Positions 26,178 to 34,189 of a stretch of DNA of 39,555 nt are shown in pieces; within the stretch, counting starts at the first letter, position 1; each line of letters begins with the position of its first letter. This DNA is from Gp7-AA6 sp036001245 (lineage in GTDB: Bacteria > Acidobacteriota > Thermoanaerobaculia > UBA5066 > Gp7-AA6): positions 1 to 39,555 of the forward strand of contig DASYUL010000148.1 in assembly GCA_036001245.1 (NCBI GenBank), written 5' to 3'. The notes under the pieces are model-generated. The model was given only the letters and a program-made list of their open reading frames with translations. It made no database searches and was not told the origin of the DNA. A program made the position numbers and the translations under genes.

Positions 26178-27344
26178 GTGCGCACGGCGGCCTCGCTCCT
26201 CGTCGGGATTCTCGGGCTCCTACCCGCCGCCGCGAACGCGCAGGATCTGCCTCCTCTGCCGCGCGGGCGCGGCATCGCGAAGCCTCTCCCCGCGCTGCCG
26301 CAGAAGCCGCGGGCGGTCCCGAATCCGCCGCCGCGATCCGCCGCTCCTTCGCGGCCGGGCACGTTCCGGGAAGAGGCACGGGTCGAGCGGGTCGTCATCG
26401 ACGCGCACGTCACGTACGACGACGGCGAACCGATCCGGGACCTCGTCGCGGCCGACTTCGTCGTGAAGGTCGACGGCAGGCGGGTGCCCCTGGAATCGAT
26501 CGAGTGGGTTTCGGCGAGCGTTCCGGAGTCCGCGACCCTGAAGCCGGGCGACATCACTTGGGGAGAAGCACCCGCGCTCACCGAGCCGGTGCTCGCGTAT
26601 CCGCCGGGCCGCGTGATCGTTCTCTTCTACCAGACCGACTACGAGCCCCTGCGCATCGCGGGCTTCCTGCGCATGGCCCAGTACACCGACCGCTTCCTCG
26701 AGACCCTGGTCGATACGGACCGGGTCGCGGTCGTTTCCTTCGACTCCCACCTGAAGCTTCGGCAGGACTTCACCAACAGCCGGGAAAAAATCCGCGCGGC
26801 GATGCTCTCGTGCCTCCGAACCGCCGAGCCCGCCCGGATCGACCCCGGACCGTTCCCTTCGCTCGCGCGGAATTTCGACTACGCGAAAGCGCGCAGGGCC
26901 GTCACGCCGGAGCGCGGGCTCGACCTCGTCGCGCGCGCCCTCGAGCCGATCCCCGGCGGCAAGTCGATGCTCTACTTCGGGTGGGGGCTGGGCACGATCG
27001 GCGGACTGACCGGCGCCATTCCCACGGAGCAGAAGGACTACGCGCGCGCGCTGTACTCGCTCTCGGCCGCGCGGGTCAACATCTTCACGCTCGACATCAC
27101 CGACGCCGACTACCACACGCTCGAGGGTCGCCTCGTGGGAGTCTCCGACGCGACGGGCGGCACGTACCAGAAGACGCACCTCTTCCCGCAGGCGGCGCTC
27201 GACCGGGTCACGCGCGCGATCTCCGGCCGCTACGTGCTCGTGTTCGTGAAGCCGAACCTGCCGCGCGGTGCGCACGACGTCGAGGTCCGGCTCGCCGGGA
27301 AGCGCAAGGGTCACGTGTCGGCGCGCTCGTACTACGAAGACTGA
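26178..27344 (+). CDS. Exported VWFA-related domain protein (acidobacterial type)
   Basis: A 388-residue protein from a GTG at 26178 (TTG at 26172 is also in frame). A signal peptide (TAASLLVGILGLLPAAANAQ) and a Pro-rich linker are followed by VVIDAHVTYDDGEPIRDLVAADFVVKVDGRRV. That strand is the opening of the VWFA-related domain common in Acidobacteria. It continues with VIVLFYQTD, DRVAVVSFDSHLKLRQDFT and KSMLYFGWGLGTIGG, and ends with SGRYVLVFVKPNLPRGAHDVEV. The classical MIDAS DxSxS is not intact here (FYQTD), so metal binding is doubtful. Role unknown; adhesion or surface function is a guess from the fold. Confidence 0.85.
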   Translation: MRTAASLLVGILGLLPAAANAQDLPPLPRGRGIAKPLPALPQKPRAVPNPPPRSAAPSRPGTFREEARVERVVIDAHVTYDDGEPIRDLVAADFVVKVDGRRVPLESIEWVSASVPESATLKPGDITWGEAPALTEPVLAYPPGRVIVLFYQTDYEPLRIAGFLRMAQYTDRFLETLVDTDRVAVVSFDSHLKLRQDFTNSREKIRAAMLSCLRTAEPARIDPGPFPSLARNFDYAKARRAVTPERGLDLVARALEPIPGGKSMLYFGWGLGTIGGLTGAIPTEQKDYARALYSLSAARVNIFTLDITDADYHTLEGRLVGVSDATGGTYQKTHLFPQAALDRVTRAISGRYVLVFVKPNLPRGAHDVEVRLAGKRKGHVSARSYYED

Positions 27345-27347
27345 TCC

Positions 27348-27905
27348 TTACAGTCGGCGGCCGATCACGACGACCAGGGTGTTCAGGCCCCAGTTGTTTC
27401 CCGCGGTGCCGAAGTTGGAAACGTGGAGGTAGCGGAACTCCGCGAACCAGTCGCGACCTCCGGGCATGCGGTGCCGGATTCCGGCGCCCCACTGAGCCAG
27501 GAAATTGAATCGCCGGTCGATCTCGTCGAGCTCGGTCAGGTTCGTCCATCCCACTCCGATCGAAGCAGAGACGTACGGCGCGTTACGCCCTCCGAAAAGC
27601 TCGAGCCGTCCGCCGACGGGATAGAACCCTGCGACCCATCCCTGTCGCGGGAACCAGCGGCTCACGTACCCCGTGACGATGTATGCGACCGTCGGCTTGA
27701 CCGGCCAGGCGAGCTCGGGAAAGAGCGCCACGTACTGAAGGTCCGGGTCGCTCGGCCCGGTGCCGATGGTCCAGCCGAAGCCGCCGGCGAGCATCCACTC
27801 GCTCCGGCGCGGGTCGGCAGCGCTCTGCGCGAAGAGCGGTGCGCAGACGGCGGCCAGCGCGCACACCCCGGCAGCAAGGCGCCCGTCCCGGGCTCGGATC
27901 CTCAC
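27348..27905 (-). CDS. PagL-like outer-membrane beta-barrel (lipid A deacylase family)
   Basis: A 185-residue protein from a GTG at 27905, coupled to the upstream peptidase gene through GTGA (27902-27905). It has a signal peptide (GRLAAGVCALAAVCAPLFAQ) and alternating hydrophobic strands ending in a C-terminal aromatic-rich strand. The segment EFRYLHVSNFGTAGNNWGLN contains the H-x-S-N core of PagL-type acyloxyacyl hydrolases. The Glu of the PagL triad is not evident, as in some relatives, so activity is uncertain. If active it would remove an acyl chain from lipid A. Confidence 0.75.
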   Translation of the reverse strand: MRIRARDGRLAAGVCALAAVCAPLFAQSAADPRRSEWMLAGGFGWTIGTGPSDPDLQYVALFPELAWPVKPTVAYIVTGYVSRWFPRQGWVAGFYPVGGRLELFGGRNAPYVSASIGVGWTNLTELDEIDRRFNFLAQWGAGIRHRMPGGRDWFAEFRYLHVSNFGTAGNNWGLNTLVVVIGRRL

Positions 27906-30886
27906 GGACGGTAGAGAAGTCCGGCGTAGCCGCGCGTCGAGTCGAACCGCGGTGACGTGCTGCGGATTTTCGCGACGCCCGCGTAGAAGGCGAGCTCGCC
28001 GGAGAAGGAGACGGGCAGGAGCCTCTCGTCGATCCGAACCTCCGCCCCGAAGACCCGTACAGGGCGCGGCGTCTCTCCCCTTTCGTTCCACGCCCGCAAG
28101 CGCTCGCCGTAGAGGACGACCGGCACGCCGCGAAACTCGAGCTCGGCGCGGGCCGACTCGACGCGGTTTCCGGTTTGAACGAACGCGGGCAGCGCTGCGA
28201 GCTCGACGCGGTTTCGGTCGAGCCCCGCCGGCAGAACGGCCGACGGCGCGCCGCCGATGGAGAAGACGTCGAAACGCGTCGGCGAACCGCTCGTGTCGCC
28301 ATATCGGCCGGAGGCGGAGAGCCTCGCGAGGGGGAGGAATCCGGATACGGACGCTCCGGCGAGCCACTGGCGCCACGAACCGCCGTCGGTCCAGCCGCTC
28401 GAGCCCGAGGCGTCGAGGTCGAATCCGAGTCCGCTCTTCCCGCGAAGCCTTCTCGCGCTCGCGCGCGCGCGCATCGAGACGAGCGATCGATCGAAGTCGT
28501 GGCCGCCCGCGAGCGGCTCGACGCGCGTCCACCCGCTGCCGGCGTCGACTCTCACCCGTCCGCCGGAGAACGGACGCCACCACGACGCCTGGAGCAATCC
28601 GCCCGCGCGCTCCTGGTCGAACTCGCGCCGCCGCACGACGCGCTGGTTGCCCGGCTTCTCACGCGCGAAGAAAAGGTGCGCAGAGAGCGTAACCGGCAGA
28701 CCGCGATACGAGGCGGCAATCGAAGCGCCGCGCGGACCCGCCTCGTTGCCGACGGATCCGAGGGCGACCCAGTCGAGCCTCCCGACGACGTCCGATCCCT
28801 CGACGCCGATCTGCCACGCGTTGCCGTCGGGACCCACGGAGTACGTCGCGAGCGGCCGCACGACGTGGCTCGGCCAGATCCGGTAAGGATGATCCGGTGC
28901 AACCGCCGACCGTGCGAAGGGTGCGGCGGAAACGGAATCAGGCGGGAGCAGCGGAAAGCTCTCGGGACGGCGGCCGAGCGGGGCGAGCGGCGCGGCGGGC
29001 AGGGCGAGGCGCTGGATGTCCACGCCCTTCGACGTGACCTCGAGGAAGAAGAGGGACTTTCCGTCGGGAGACGGCGCGGGGTCGAGCGCGCCGCCGGTCA
29101 CTCGCGTCATGAGCTCCGACGGCGCGGCTCCGCCCTGCGGCGGGTGCAGGTCCGCGGGACCTGTCCCCGCGTTGGACTGCGGCGGGTGCAGGTCCGTGGG
29201 ACCTGTCCCCGCGACATTGTTCGGGGGGACCGACTCCACGTTCCAGATGCCCTCCCGGTCCGCGGCGACGAAGATCCGGGATCCGTCGGCGCTCCACGCG
29301 GGCGCGCCGGCCGGCGATCCGGGCAGAGGGATCTCACGAAGCGCGCCGCCGCCCGCGGGAAGAGTCCCGAGCCGCCACCGGCCTTCGGAGTGGATGAGAG
29401 CGGCGATCGTCGCACCGTCCGGTGAAACGCGCGGATGGCTCCAGACGCGCCACGCGTCTTCGCGAGCCGCGGTGGGCGCGATCGACCGGAGCGATCCGGA
29501 GGCGAGGTCGACCGCCACGAGATCCGAGACTCCGTAACGCACACGCACGCCGGCAGCCCAGCGACCGTCCGGCGCGGGATCTGCCTCGACGACGTCGGCG
29601 AGCTCCGTCACCCGCCGGACATCTCCCTCCTCCGGCGTCCACACCGAGAGGTCGAGGCGCAGGACGCCTTCGCGATCCGGCGCGCGCCGCGCGAAGAGAA
29701 CTCGGCGTCCGTCCGGGAGCCAGCGCGGGTTCTCGGCGGCGAATCCGTTGATGCTCGGCAAACGCCACCGGGGAGTGCGTCGCGCCGGAACCTCGGGCCG
29801 GTCCGCGACCTCTTCCGGGTCCCGAAGGATTTCCGTCTCGCGCTCGCGCCGCTTCTCTTCCGCGCGACGCTCTTCTTCATCCGGCGCAGTCGTCCAGACG
29901 GCGAGGTACGTCTCGCCCCGCTTCGGATCGCGGCGGGCGAGAAGCTTCGAGCCGTCGGGCGAGACGGAGAGCGAAAGCGTTCCGCCGTCGAGGCGCTGCC
30001 ACGTCTCGCCGTCCACGAGCCCGGCGGACCGGAGCCGCTTCTCCTCTTCCACCGAGAGCGCGGTGATCTCCGCGCGGAACCGGTCGTAGAGATCGGCCGG
30101 CGAACGCCCGAAGATCGCGCGGAATGCGGTCGGGAAATCGCCTCCCCGCCGCGACGCCATGCGTTTCCAGAGCTTCTGGAGACTGCCCTTCCCCTCGCGC
30201 GCCTCGAGCCACTCGAGAAACGTCGAGCCGACGAGATACGCCATCGAGCCCCCGAGCCAGCCCGACGTCGAAGAGAGCGCGGCGTACCCCGGGAGCTTTC
30301 CATCCATCGCGAAGCGCCGCAGCACCATCGCGCGAAAGCTCGACGCCGGACGGCCGGAGCCGGTCAGCGCGCCTTCGATCAGCGTCGCGTAGCCCTCGGA
30401 CAGCCAGCGCGGCGATTTCAGAAGGACCGGCCCGATCGGAAGCGGCGAGAGCCGCGCGAGGATGCCGCGCGATCGGTTACGCGGGCGGCCGAGGTGGACG
30501 ATGTGCGCGACCTCGTGAACCACGAGGTCTTCCATCCAGTCGGTCCAGTAGCCGATTCCGGACTCCGGCTCCGGCGGCGACGTCCAGAGAACGACCGCCG
30601 GCCGATCGAGAAATGGAAACGCCATCCCGTTCGACGTCGCCTGCGGATCGCCAACCGACACCTCGATCGGACGTCCCGGCCGCCAGCCCACAGCCTCGGT
30701 GACCCGCTCGTGGATGCTCTCGATCGCGCCGGCCGCGCGGCGGGCCCACGGCTCGAACGGCGCCGGAAAGTGGACGCGGAAGTGGGCCGTCTCGATCGTG
30801 CGCCACGGGGCGGATGGAGCCTGCGCGGCCAGAGCGGAGCTCGCGAGCGAGAGCGCCGCCGACAAGACGAAAGTGCGATACCTCAT
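27902..30886 (-). CDS. Large exported peptidase MA-like protein with propeller and C-terminal barrel
   Basis: A 994-residue exported protein (signal peptide FVLSAALSLASSALAAQA). The N-terminal third is a peptidase-MA-type gluzincin: VVHEVAHIVH (HEVAH 124-128) with the third ligand Glu in WLSEGYATLIEG (E164). The middle (about 300-620) is a TolB/WD40-like propeller (SLSVSPDGSKLLARR, PAWSADGSRIFVAA). The last ~300 residues alternate short beta strands with aromatic ends (RFDSTRGYAGLLYRP), consistent with an outer-membrane barrel. In the propeller a 42-bp tandem hairpin repeat inserts two copies of AGTGPxDLHPPQ in frame. It overlaps the PagL-like gene by GTGA. The two may form one outer-membrane unit. 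Confidence 0.85.
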   Translation of the reverse strand: MRYRTFVLSAALSLASSALAAQAPSAPWRTIETAHFRVHFPAPFEPWARRAAGAIESIHERVTEAVGWRPGRPIEVSVGDPQATSNGMAFPFLDRPAVVLWTSPPEPESGIGYWTDWMEDLVVHEVAHIVHLGRPRNRSRGILARLSPLPIGPVLLKSPRWLSEGYATLIEGALTGSGRPASSFRAMVLRRFAMDGKLPGYAALSSTSGWLGGSMAYLVGSTFLEWLEAREGKGSLQKLWKRMASRRGGDFPTAFRAIFGRSPADLYDRFRAEITALSVEEEKRLRSAGLVDGETWQRLDGGTLSLSVSPDGSKLLARRDPKRGETYLAVWTTAPDEEERRAEEKRRERETEILRDPEEVADRPEVPARRTPRWRLPSINGFAAENPRWLPDGRRVLFARRAPDREGVLRLDLSVWTPEEGDVRRVTELADVVEADPAPDGRWAAGVRVRYGVSDLVAVDLASGSLRSIAPTAAREDAWRVWSHPRVSPDGATIAALIHSEGRWRLGTLPAGGGALREIPLPGSPAGAPAWSADGSRIFVAADREGIWNVESVPPNNVAGTGPTDLHPPQSNAGTGPADLHPPQGGAAPSELMTRVTGGALDPAPSPDGKSLFFLEVTSKGVDIQRLALPAAPLAPLGRRPESFPLLPPDSVSAAPFARSAVAPDHPYRIWPSHVVRPLATYSVGPDGNAWQIGVEGSDVVGRLDWVALGSVGNEAGPRGASIAASYRGLPVTLSAHLFFAREKPGNQRVVRRREFDQERAGGLLQASWWRPFSGGRVRVDAGSGWTRVEPLAGGHDFDRSLVSMRARASARRLRGKSGLGFDLDASGSSGWTDGGSWRQWLAGASVSGFLPLARLSASGRYGDTSGSPTRFDVFSIGGAPSAVLPAGLDRNRVELAALPAFVQTGNRVESARAELEFRGVPVVLYGERLRAWNERGETPRPVRVFGAEVRIDERLLPVSFSGELAFYAGVAKIRSTSPRFDSTRGYAGLLYRP
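29135..29218 (-). repeat. Two tandem units (42-bp period) of the GC-rich hairpin repeat inside a gene
   Basis: Units 29135-29176 and 29177-29218, nearly identical (CTGCGGCGGGTGCAGGTCCG...). On the minus strand they read GCGGGGACAGGTCC...GGACCTGCACCCGCC, the ACAG subtype seen at 33159 and 34041. The 42-bp period is 14 codons, so the repeat stays in frame and yields a duplicated AGTGPxDLHPPQ peptide. Confidence 0.9.
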
Positions 30887-30949
30887 GGCTGGGCGCCCGG
30901 AAGTCTAAAGGTAGAATTCGCCGCGCATTCTTCTTCGAAAGGAGACCCC

Positions 30950-31408
30950 ATGAGACGGATCCTGCTCTCCCTCTGCATCTCTCTCTTCGCCGGCTCCCTG
31001 TTCGCGCAGGGCGTCAAGACGCTCGATCAGGCCTGGGTCAAGGCGGTCAAGGCCGGCGACCCCGCGGCGGTCGCCGCGCTCTACGCTCCGGACGCCGTGA
31101 TGTATCCGCCGGACGAGATGATGGCGAAGGGCCGCGACGCCATCCGCGCGAGCTACGAAAAGTTCCTCGGTGCGAACACCGTTCAGGACATGCAGATGAT
31201 GTACGACATGTCGGCGACCACCGGAAACTCGTCCTGGGCCTCCGGGCACTTCAAGATGACGATGACTCCGAAGGCCGGCGGAGCCGCGCAGACGTTCGAG
31301 GGACGCTTTACTTCGATCGCGGCACGCAAAGGCGGAAAGTGGTTGTACGTCTCCGACCATGCGTCGGCGCCGATGCCGCCGCCGCCGGCGGCTCCCCCTT
31401 CGAACTAG
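30950..31408 (+). CDS. Exported DUF4440/SnoaL-like (NTF2 fold) protein
   Basis: A 152-residue protein with a strong SD (AAAGGAG, 30938-30944) and signal peptide (RRILLSLCISLFAGSLFAQG). The core TLDQAWVKAVKAGDPAAVAALYAPDAV matches the opening helix and W/A-x-LY-x-x-DAV of DUF4440 and related NTF2-like proteins. The cone continues to GKWLYVSDHAS and a Pro/Ala tail. Many such proteins bind or isomerise small molecules; no specific function can be given. A TAGAAT at 30912-30917 may be the -10 box. Confidence 0.85.
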   Translation: MRRILLSLCISLFAGSLFAQGVKTLDQAWVKAVKAGDPAAVAALYAPDAVMYPPDEMMAKGRDAIRASYEKFLGANTVQDMQMMYDMSATTGNSSWASGHFKMTMTPKAGGAAQTFEGRFTSIAARKGGKWLYVSDHASAPMPPPPAAPPSN

Positions 31409-31469
31409 CGAGAGGAAGAGATCGTTCCGGGTTCCAGGTCTCGAGAACCCCGCCCGGGGCCTGGGACTT

Positions 31470-31670
31470 CTACAGAACCTCCATCTCGGCGGCGTCGTCG
31501 GGAAAGTCGCACTCGCACCAGGCGAGGACCATCCGCTCGTCGTCGGCGAACTCGACGACCCGGCAGCGGCACGTGAAGCAGACGTCGCCGACGACATGGC
31601 CCGACACGGTGTAGCGGTCGCGGATCGGGAACTCCTGCCGGAGCGGTCCGGCACTCCTTGGCGATTTCAA
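31470..31670 (-). CDS. Small Cys-rich protein, third gene of the rtcB operon, function unknown
   Basis: A 66-residue frame from a TTG at 31670 that overlaps the stop of the upstream coiled-coil gene (TTGA). It has a Cys cluster CFTCRCR and CEC (possible metal or redox site) and an acidic C-terminus (DFPDDAAEMEVL). No family is recognised. The TTG is supported mainly by the NTGA overlap, so the exact start is uncertain. Confidence 0.55.
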   Translation of the reverse strand: MKSPRSAGPLRQEFPIRDRYTVSGHVVGDVCFTCRCRVVEFADDERMVLAWCECDFPDDAAEMEVL

Positions 31671-31915
31671 GCGTCACTCCCCGTGATCAAGGGACGGATC
31701 ATCGTCTTCACCTCGGTGACCTCCGTCTTCAACCCATCGAGCCCGACCTGCACCCGGTCGAGTCGGACCTCAACGCGGTCGAGTCGGTTCTCGACCCTCT
31801 CGGTTCTGTCCGTGTTGACGGCAAGGCCTTCGATCACGAGACGGATATCCGAGCGCAGCCCTTCGGCGACGACGTTGAAGTGTCTCTTGATCTCTTCGGC
31901 GGTTTCGGAGTCCAT
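31667..31915 (-). CDS. Small coiled-coil protein downstream of rtcB
   Basis: An 82-residue protein, ATG at 31915 (a TTG at 31918 directly precedes it). Much of it is a heptad-like coiled coil (VENRLDRVEVRLDRVQVGLD then LKTEVTEV), so it should be an oligomer. Position 46 bases after the rtcB stop on the same strand and the coupled Cys-rich gene suggest co-expression. Function unknown. Confidence 0.65.
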   Translation of the reverse strand: MDSETAEEIKRHFNVVAEGLRSDIRLVIEGLAVNTDRTERVENRLDRVEVRLDRVQVGLDGLKTEVTEVKTMIRPLITGSDA

Positions 31916-31964
31916 CAATTCTTGTTGTCGCGAGCCTAGCTCAGGTCCGGATCCTCCGGCCGGC

Positions 31965-33149
31965 TCACCCTTTCACGCAAATCACCTGCCGGATGAAGGC
32001 GACCACCTCGACTAAGTCCGACGACTTCTCGATGACCTCCTCGATCGGCTTGTAGGCCGCCGGGATCTCGTCGACGACGCGCACGTCTTTCCTGCACTCG
32101 ACGCCCTCCGTCTGACAGACAAGGTCCTCGGCCGTGAAACGGCGGCGCGCTTCGCTCCGCGACATCTTCCGCCCGGCGCCGTGCGGCGCGCTCTCGAAGG
32201 CTTCGCGATTGCCGAGCCCGCGCACGATGTACGTTCCGGTTCCCATCGAACCGGGAATGATGCCGAGCTCGCCGACCCCCGCGCGGATCGCCCCCTTTCG
32301 GGTCACGAGGACCGGCTCGCCGAAGTGGACCTCGGGGGTGACGTAGTTGTGGTGGCAGTCGACGGCGACGGTGATACCCAGCCGCGCGACGTCCTCGCGA
32401 TACCCGAGCGCGAAGGCGAGCTGCCTCAGGAGACGCTCCATCATGATCGCCCGGTTCTCGCGCGCGTACGCCTGGCACCACTCGCGGTCCGCGTTGTACT
32501 GCTCGAACTCCGGGGTGCCTTCGGCCAGCCACGCGAGGTCGGGGTCCGGAAGCGAGTCGAGGGCCCGGCCCATGCTCTTCTTGGCGCGCGCGATGTGGAC
32601 GTCGGCCACGGTCTTCCCGACGTTGCGGCTGCCCGAGTGGAGCAGCGCCCAAAGCATTCCATCCTCGCGGTCCACGCAGATCTCGATGAAGTGGTTGCCG
32701 CCGCCGAGCGTCCCGAGCTGGTGGAGGGCGCGATCCACAACAACCTTCGAAACGACGCCCGGTGCGTCGTGCGAGTCCATCCACTCGACCGCGGCGTCGA
32801 AGGGCTGGCGCTTCAGCTCGCGGCCGACCGGGATCTCACGCTCGATCGAGTGGCGGAGCTTCTTCAGATCCTCGGCGTTGAACGCCTCGGCCGGAATCGA
32901 CGTCTTTCGCGCGGACATCCCACAGCCGATGTCGACGCCGACCGCAGCCGGGCAGACGGCGCCCCTCGTCGGAACGACCGCGCCGATCGTGGCTCCCTTC
33001 CCGAGGTGAACGTCGGGCATCGCCGCCACGTGTGGATGGACGACCGGGAGCGAAGCGATGTTCTTCAGCTGTTCGATCGCCTCCGGCTCGATCCGGTCGG
33101 TCCAGATCTTCACCGGCACGCGTCCCTTCAGCACGATCTCGATCGGCAT
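31965..33149 (-). CDS. rtcB: RNA ligase RtcB
   Basis: A 394-residue GTP-dependent, manganese-using RNA ligase that joins 2',3'-cyclic phosphate (or 3'-phosphate) and 5'-OH RNA ends. Diagnostic motifs: VDIGCGM with the Mn ligand Cys (C76), GGGNHF (149-154), HSGSR (171-175), and the histidine that takes GMP in HGAGR (H323). Size matches bacterial RtcB (about 400). The start ATG at 33149 fits the family N-terminus; the frame is open further upstream but runs through the repeat. A hairpin repeat unit (33159-33200) sits 10 bases before the start, inside the likely leader. Confidence 0.96.
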   Translation of the reverse strand: MPIEIVLKGRVPVKIWTDRIEPEAIEQLKNIASLPVVHPHVAAMPDVHLGKGATIGAVVPTRGAVCPAAVGVDIGCGMSARKTSIPAEAFNAEDLKKLRHSIEREIPVGRELKRQPFDAAVEWMDSHDAPGVVSKVVVDRALHQLGTLGGGNHFIEICVDREDGMLWALLHSGSRNVGKTVADVHIARAKKSMGRALDSLPDPDLAWLAEGTPEFEQYNADREWCQAYARENRAIMMERLLRQLAFALGYREDVARLGITVAVDCHHNYVTPEVHFGEPVLVTRKGAIRAGVGELGIIPGSMGTGTYIVRGLGNREAFESAPHGAGRKMSRSEARRRFTAEDLVCQTEGVECRKDVRVVDEIPAAYKPIEEVIEKSSDLVEVVAFIRQVICVKG

Positions 33150-33158
33150 ATCCCTTTC

Positions 33159-33200
33159 AAAGTCGCGGGGACAGATCCCGCAGGGGTCTGCACCCGCCTC
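33159..33200 (-). repeat. Single hairpin repeat unit in the rtcB leader
   Basis: AAAGTCGCGGGGACAGATCC...GGGGTCTGCACCCGCCTC, one unit that mixes the ACAG and TCTG subtypes. It lies 10 bases upstream of the rtcB start, where its stem could affect transcript stability or ribosome access. Confidence 0.85.
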
Positions 33201-33260
33201 GTTATTTTGGATGAAAAGAGGAAGTCTCGATGGCCGAACCCTTGCACTGCTGAGCCCGTC

Positions 33261-34043
33261 GTGGAAATCGCAAAACCCCCGGACCCGCCGCCGCCGGGTC
33301 AACCTCGGCGCGAGCCGTCGGGCATCCTCGCGGTGCGGACGCGCTTCATGCGCAAGCGCGCTGGAAGGAAGCTGCCGCGTCCGAGCTCGGGCACGCTTCT
33401 CGTTCTGTTCCTTCTCCTCCTCGTCGGCGGGATCGCCGCGGCGGTCCACCGGCGCGTCCTCGAGTCCGAGTTCGAGTCGCGTGTCGCGCGGAGCCAGGCG
33501 ACGCCTTACGAGATCAAGCAGATCCGCCACGAGCTCGCGGACCTGGAGCTCAATGAGAAAGAGCTTGCGAACGCCCTCGACACCCGTCTGAAGTATCTCC
33601 AGGCGACGAAGCGCAACGAGTTCTACATCTCGATCGACACGAAGAAGAAGGACTTCTCCTTTCACTTCGCCGACAAGATCCTCCGGAACTCGCCGGTCGA
33701 GATCGGTCCCGCGCGCAAGATCGTCGCGGGCAAGAAGACGTGGACTTTCGCACCGCTGACCGGCGCGTTCAGCGCCGAGAACAAGTTCGAGGGCAACGCC
33801 TGGCGCGTGCCCGAATGGGTGTATCGGATGAACGGGGCGAAGCCTCCGAAGTCGCTGCCGACTGTCGAGAACGGCCTGGGCAAGTACGTCATCGCCCTCG
33901 GCAACGACTACGTCATTCATTCACCGCCGTCGCCGGAGAGCCCGCTGAAGGGCGCAAAGCCCGGATCGTTCATGGTTCAGGAGGCCGACCTCGCCGCTAT
34001 CTGGAAGCGGGTCGGACCCGAGACGCGGGTCTACATTTATTGA
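33261..34043 (+). CDS. L,D-transpeptidase-like protein with destroyed active site
   Basis: About 260 residues from a GTG at 33261 (ATG 33348 is an alternative). A Pro-rich, basic N-terminus is followed by one membrane helix (TLLVLFLLLLVGGIAAAV), a coiled linker (QIRHELADLELNEKELANAL) and a YkuD-like fold ending GNDYVIHSPPSP...VYIY. Aligned without gaps to the next gene, the catalytic block THGCVRLGDADI corresponds to KPGSFMVQEADL. The His is replaced by Pro, the nucleophile Cys by Ser and the Arg by Met. It therefore cannot act as a normal L,D-transpeptidase. The upstream His (H220) is kept. A role as an inactive partner or binding protein is inferred. Confidence 0.8.
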   Translation: MEIAKPPDPPPPGQPRREPSGILAVRTRFMRKRAGRKLPRPSSGTLLVLFLLLLVGGIAAAVHRRVLESEFESRVARSQATPYEIKQIRHELADLELNEKELANALDTRLKYLQATKRNEFYISIDTKKKDFSFHFADKILRNSPVEIGPARKIVAGKKTWTFAPLTGAFSAENKFEGNAWRVPEWVYRMNGAKPPKSLPTVENGLGKYVIALGNDYVIHSPPSPESPLKGAKPGSFMVQEADLAAIWKRVGPETRVYIY

Positions 34044-34165
34044 AGTCGCGGGGACAGGCCCTGCGGGCCTGCACCCGATTTATTGAAGTCGCGGGGACAG
34101 GCCCTGCGGGCCTGCACCCGATTTATTGAAGTCGCGGGGACAGGCCCTGCGGGCCTGCACCCGCA
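34041..34165 (+). repeat. Three tandem 43-bp hairpin repeat units between the two transpeptidase-like genes
   Basis: Units start TGAAGTCGCGGGGACAGGCC at 34041, 34084 and 34127. CAGGCCC-TGC-GGGCCTG (34055-34071) forms a 7-bp stem with an outer CGGG/CCCG stem. The TGA of the first unit is the stop codon of the upstream gene. The 43-bp period is not a multiple of three, unlike the copies inside genes. Confidence 0.95.
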
Positions 34166-34189
34166 TCCTTAATTAGGGACTGTTGGAAA

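Noticed and set aside
32181..33260. Long plus-strand frame running through rtcB antisense into the transpeptidase-like gene
   Set aside because: Only the part after 33261 has protein-like features; the upstream part is antisense to RtcB and crosses a repeat unit.
34041..34165. Attachment site or integron-type array
   Set aside because: There is no integrase, and the same element occurs singly and inside genes, which fits an interspersed hairpin repeat better.
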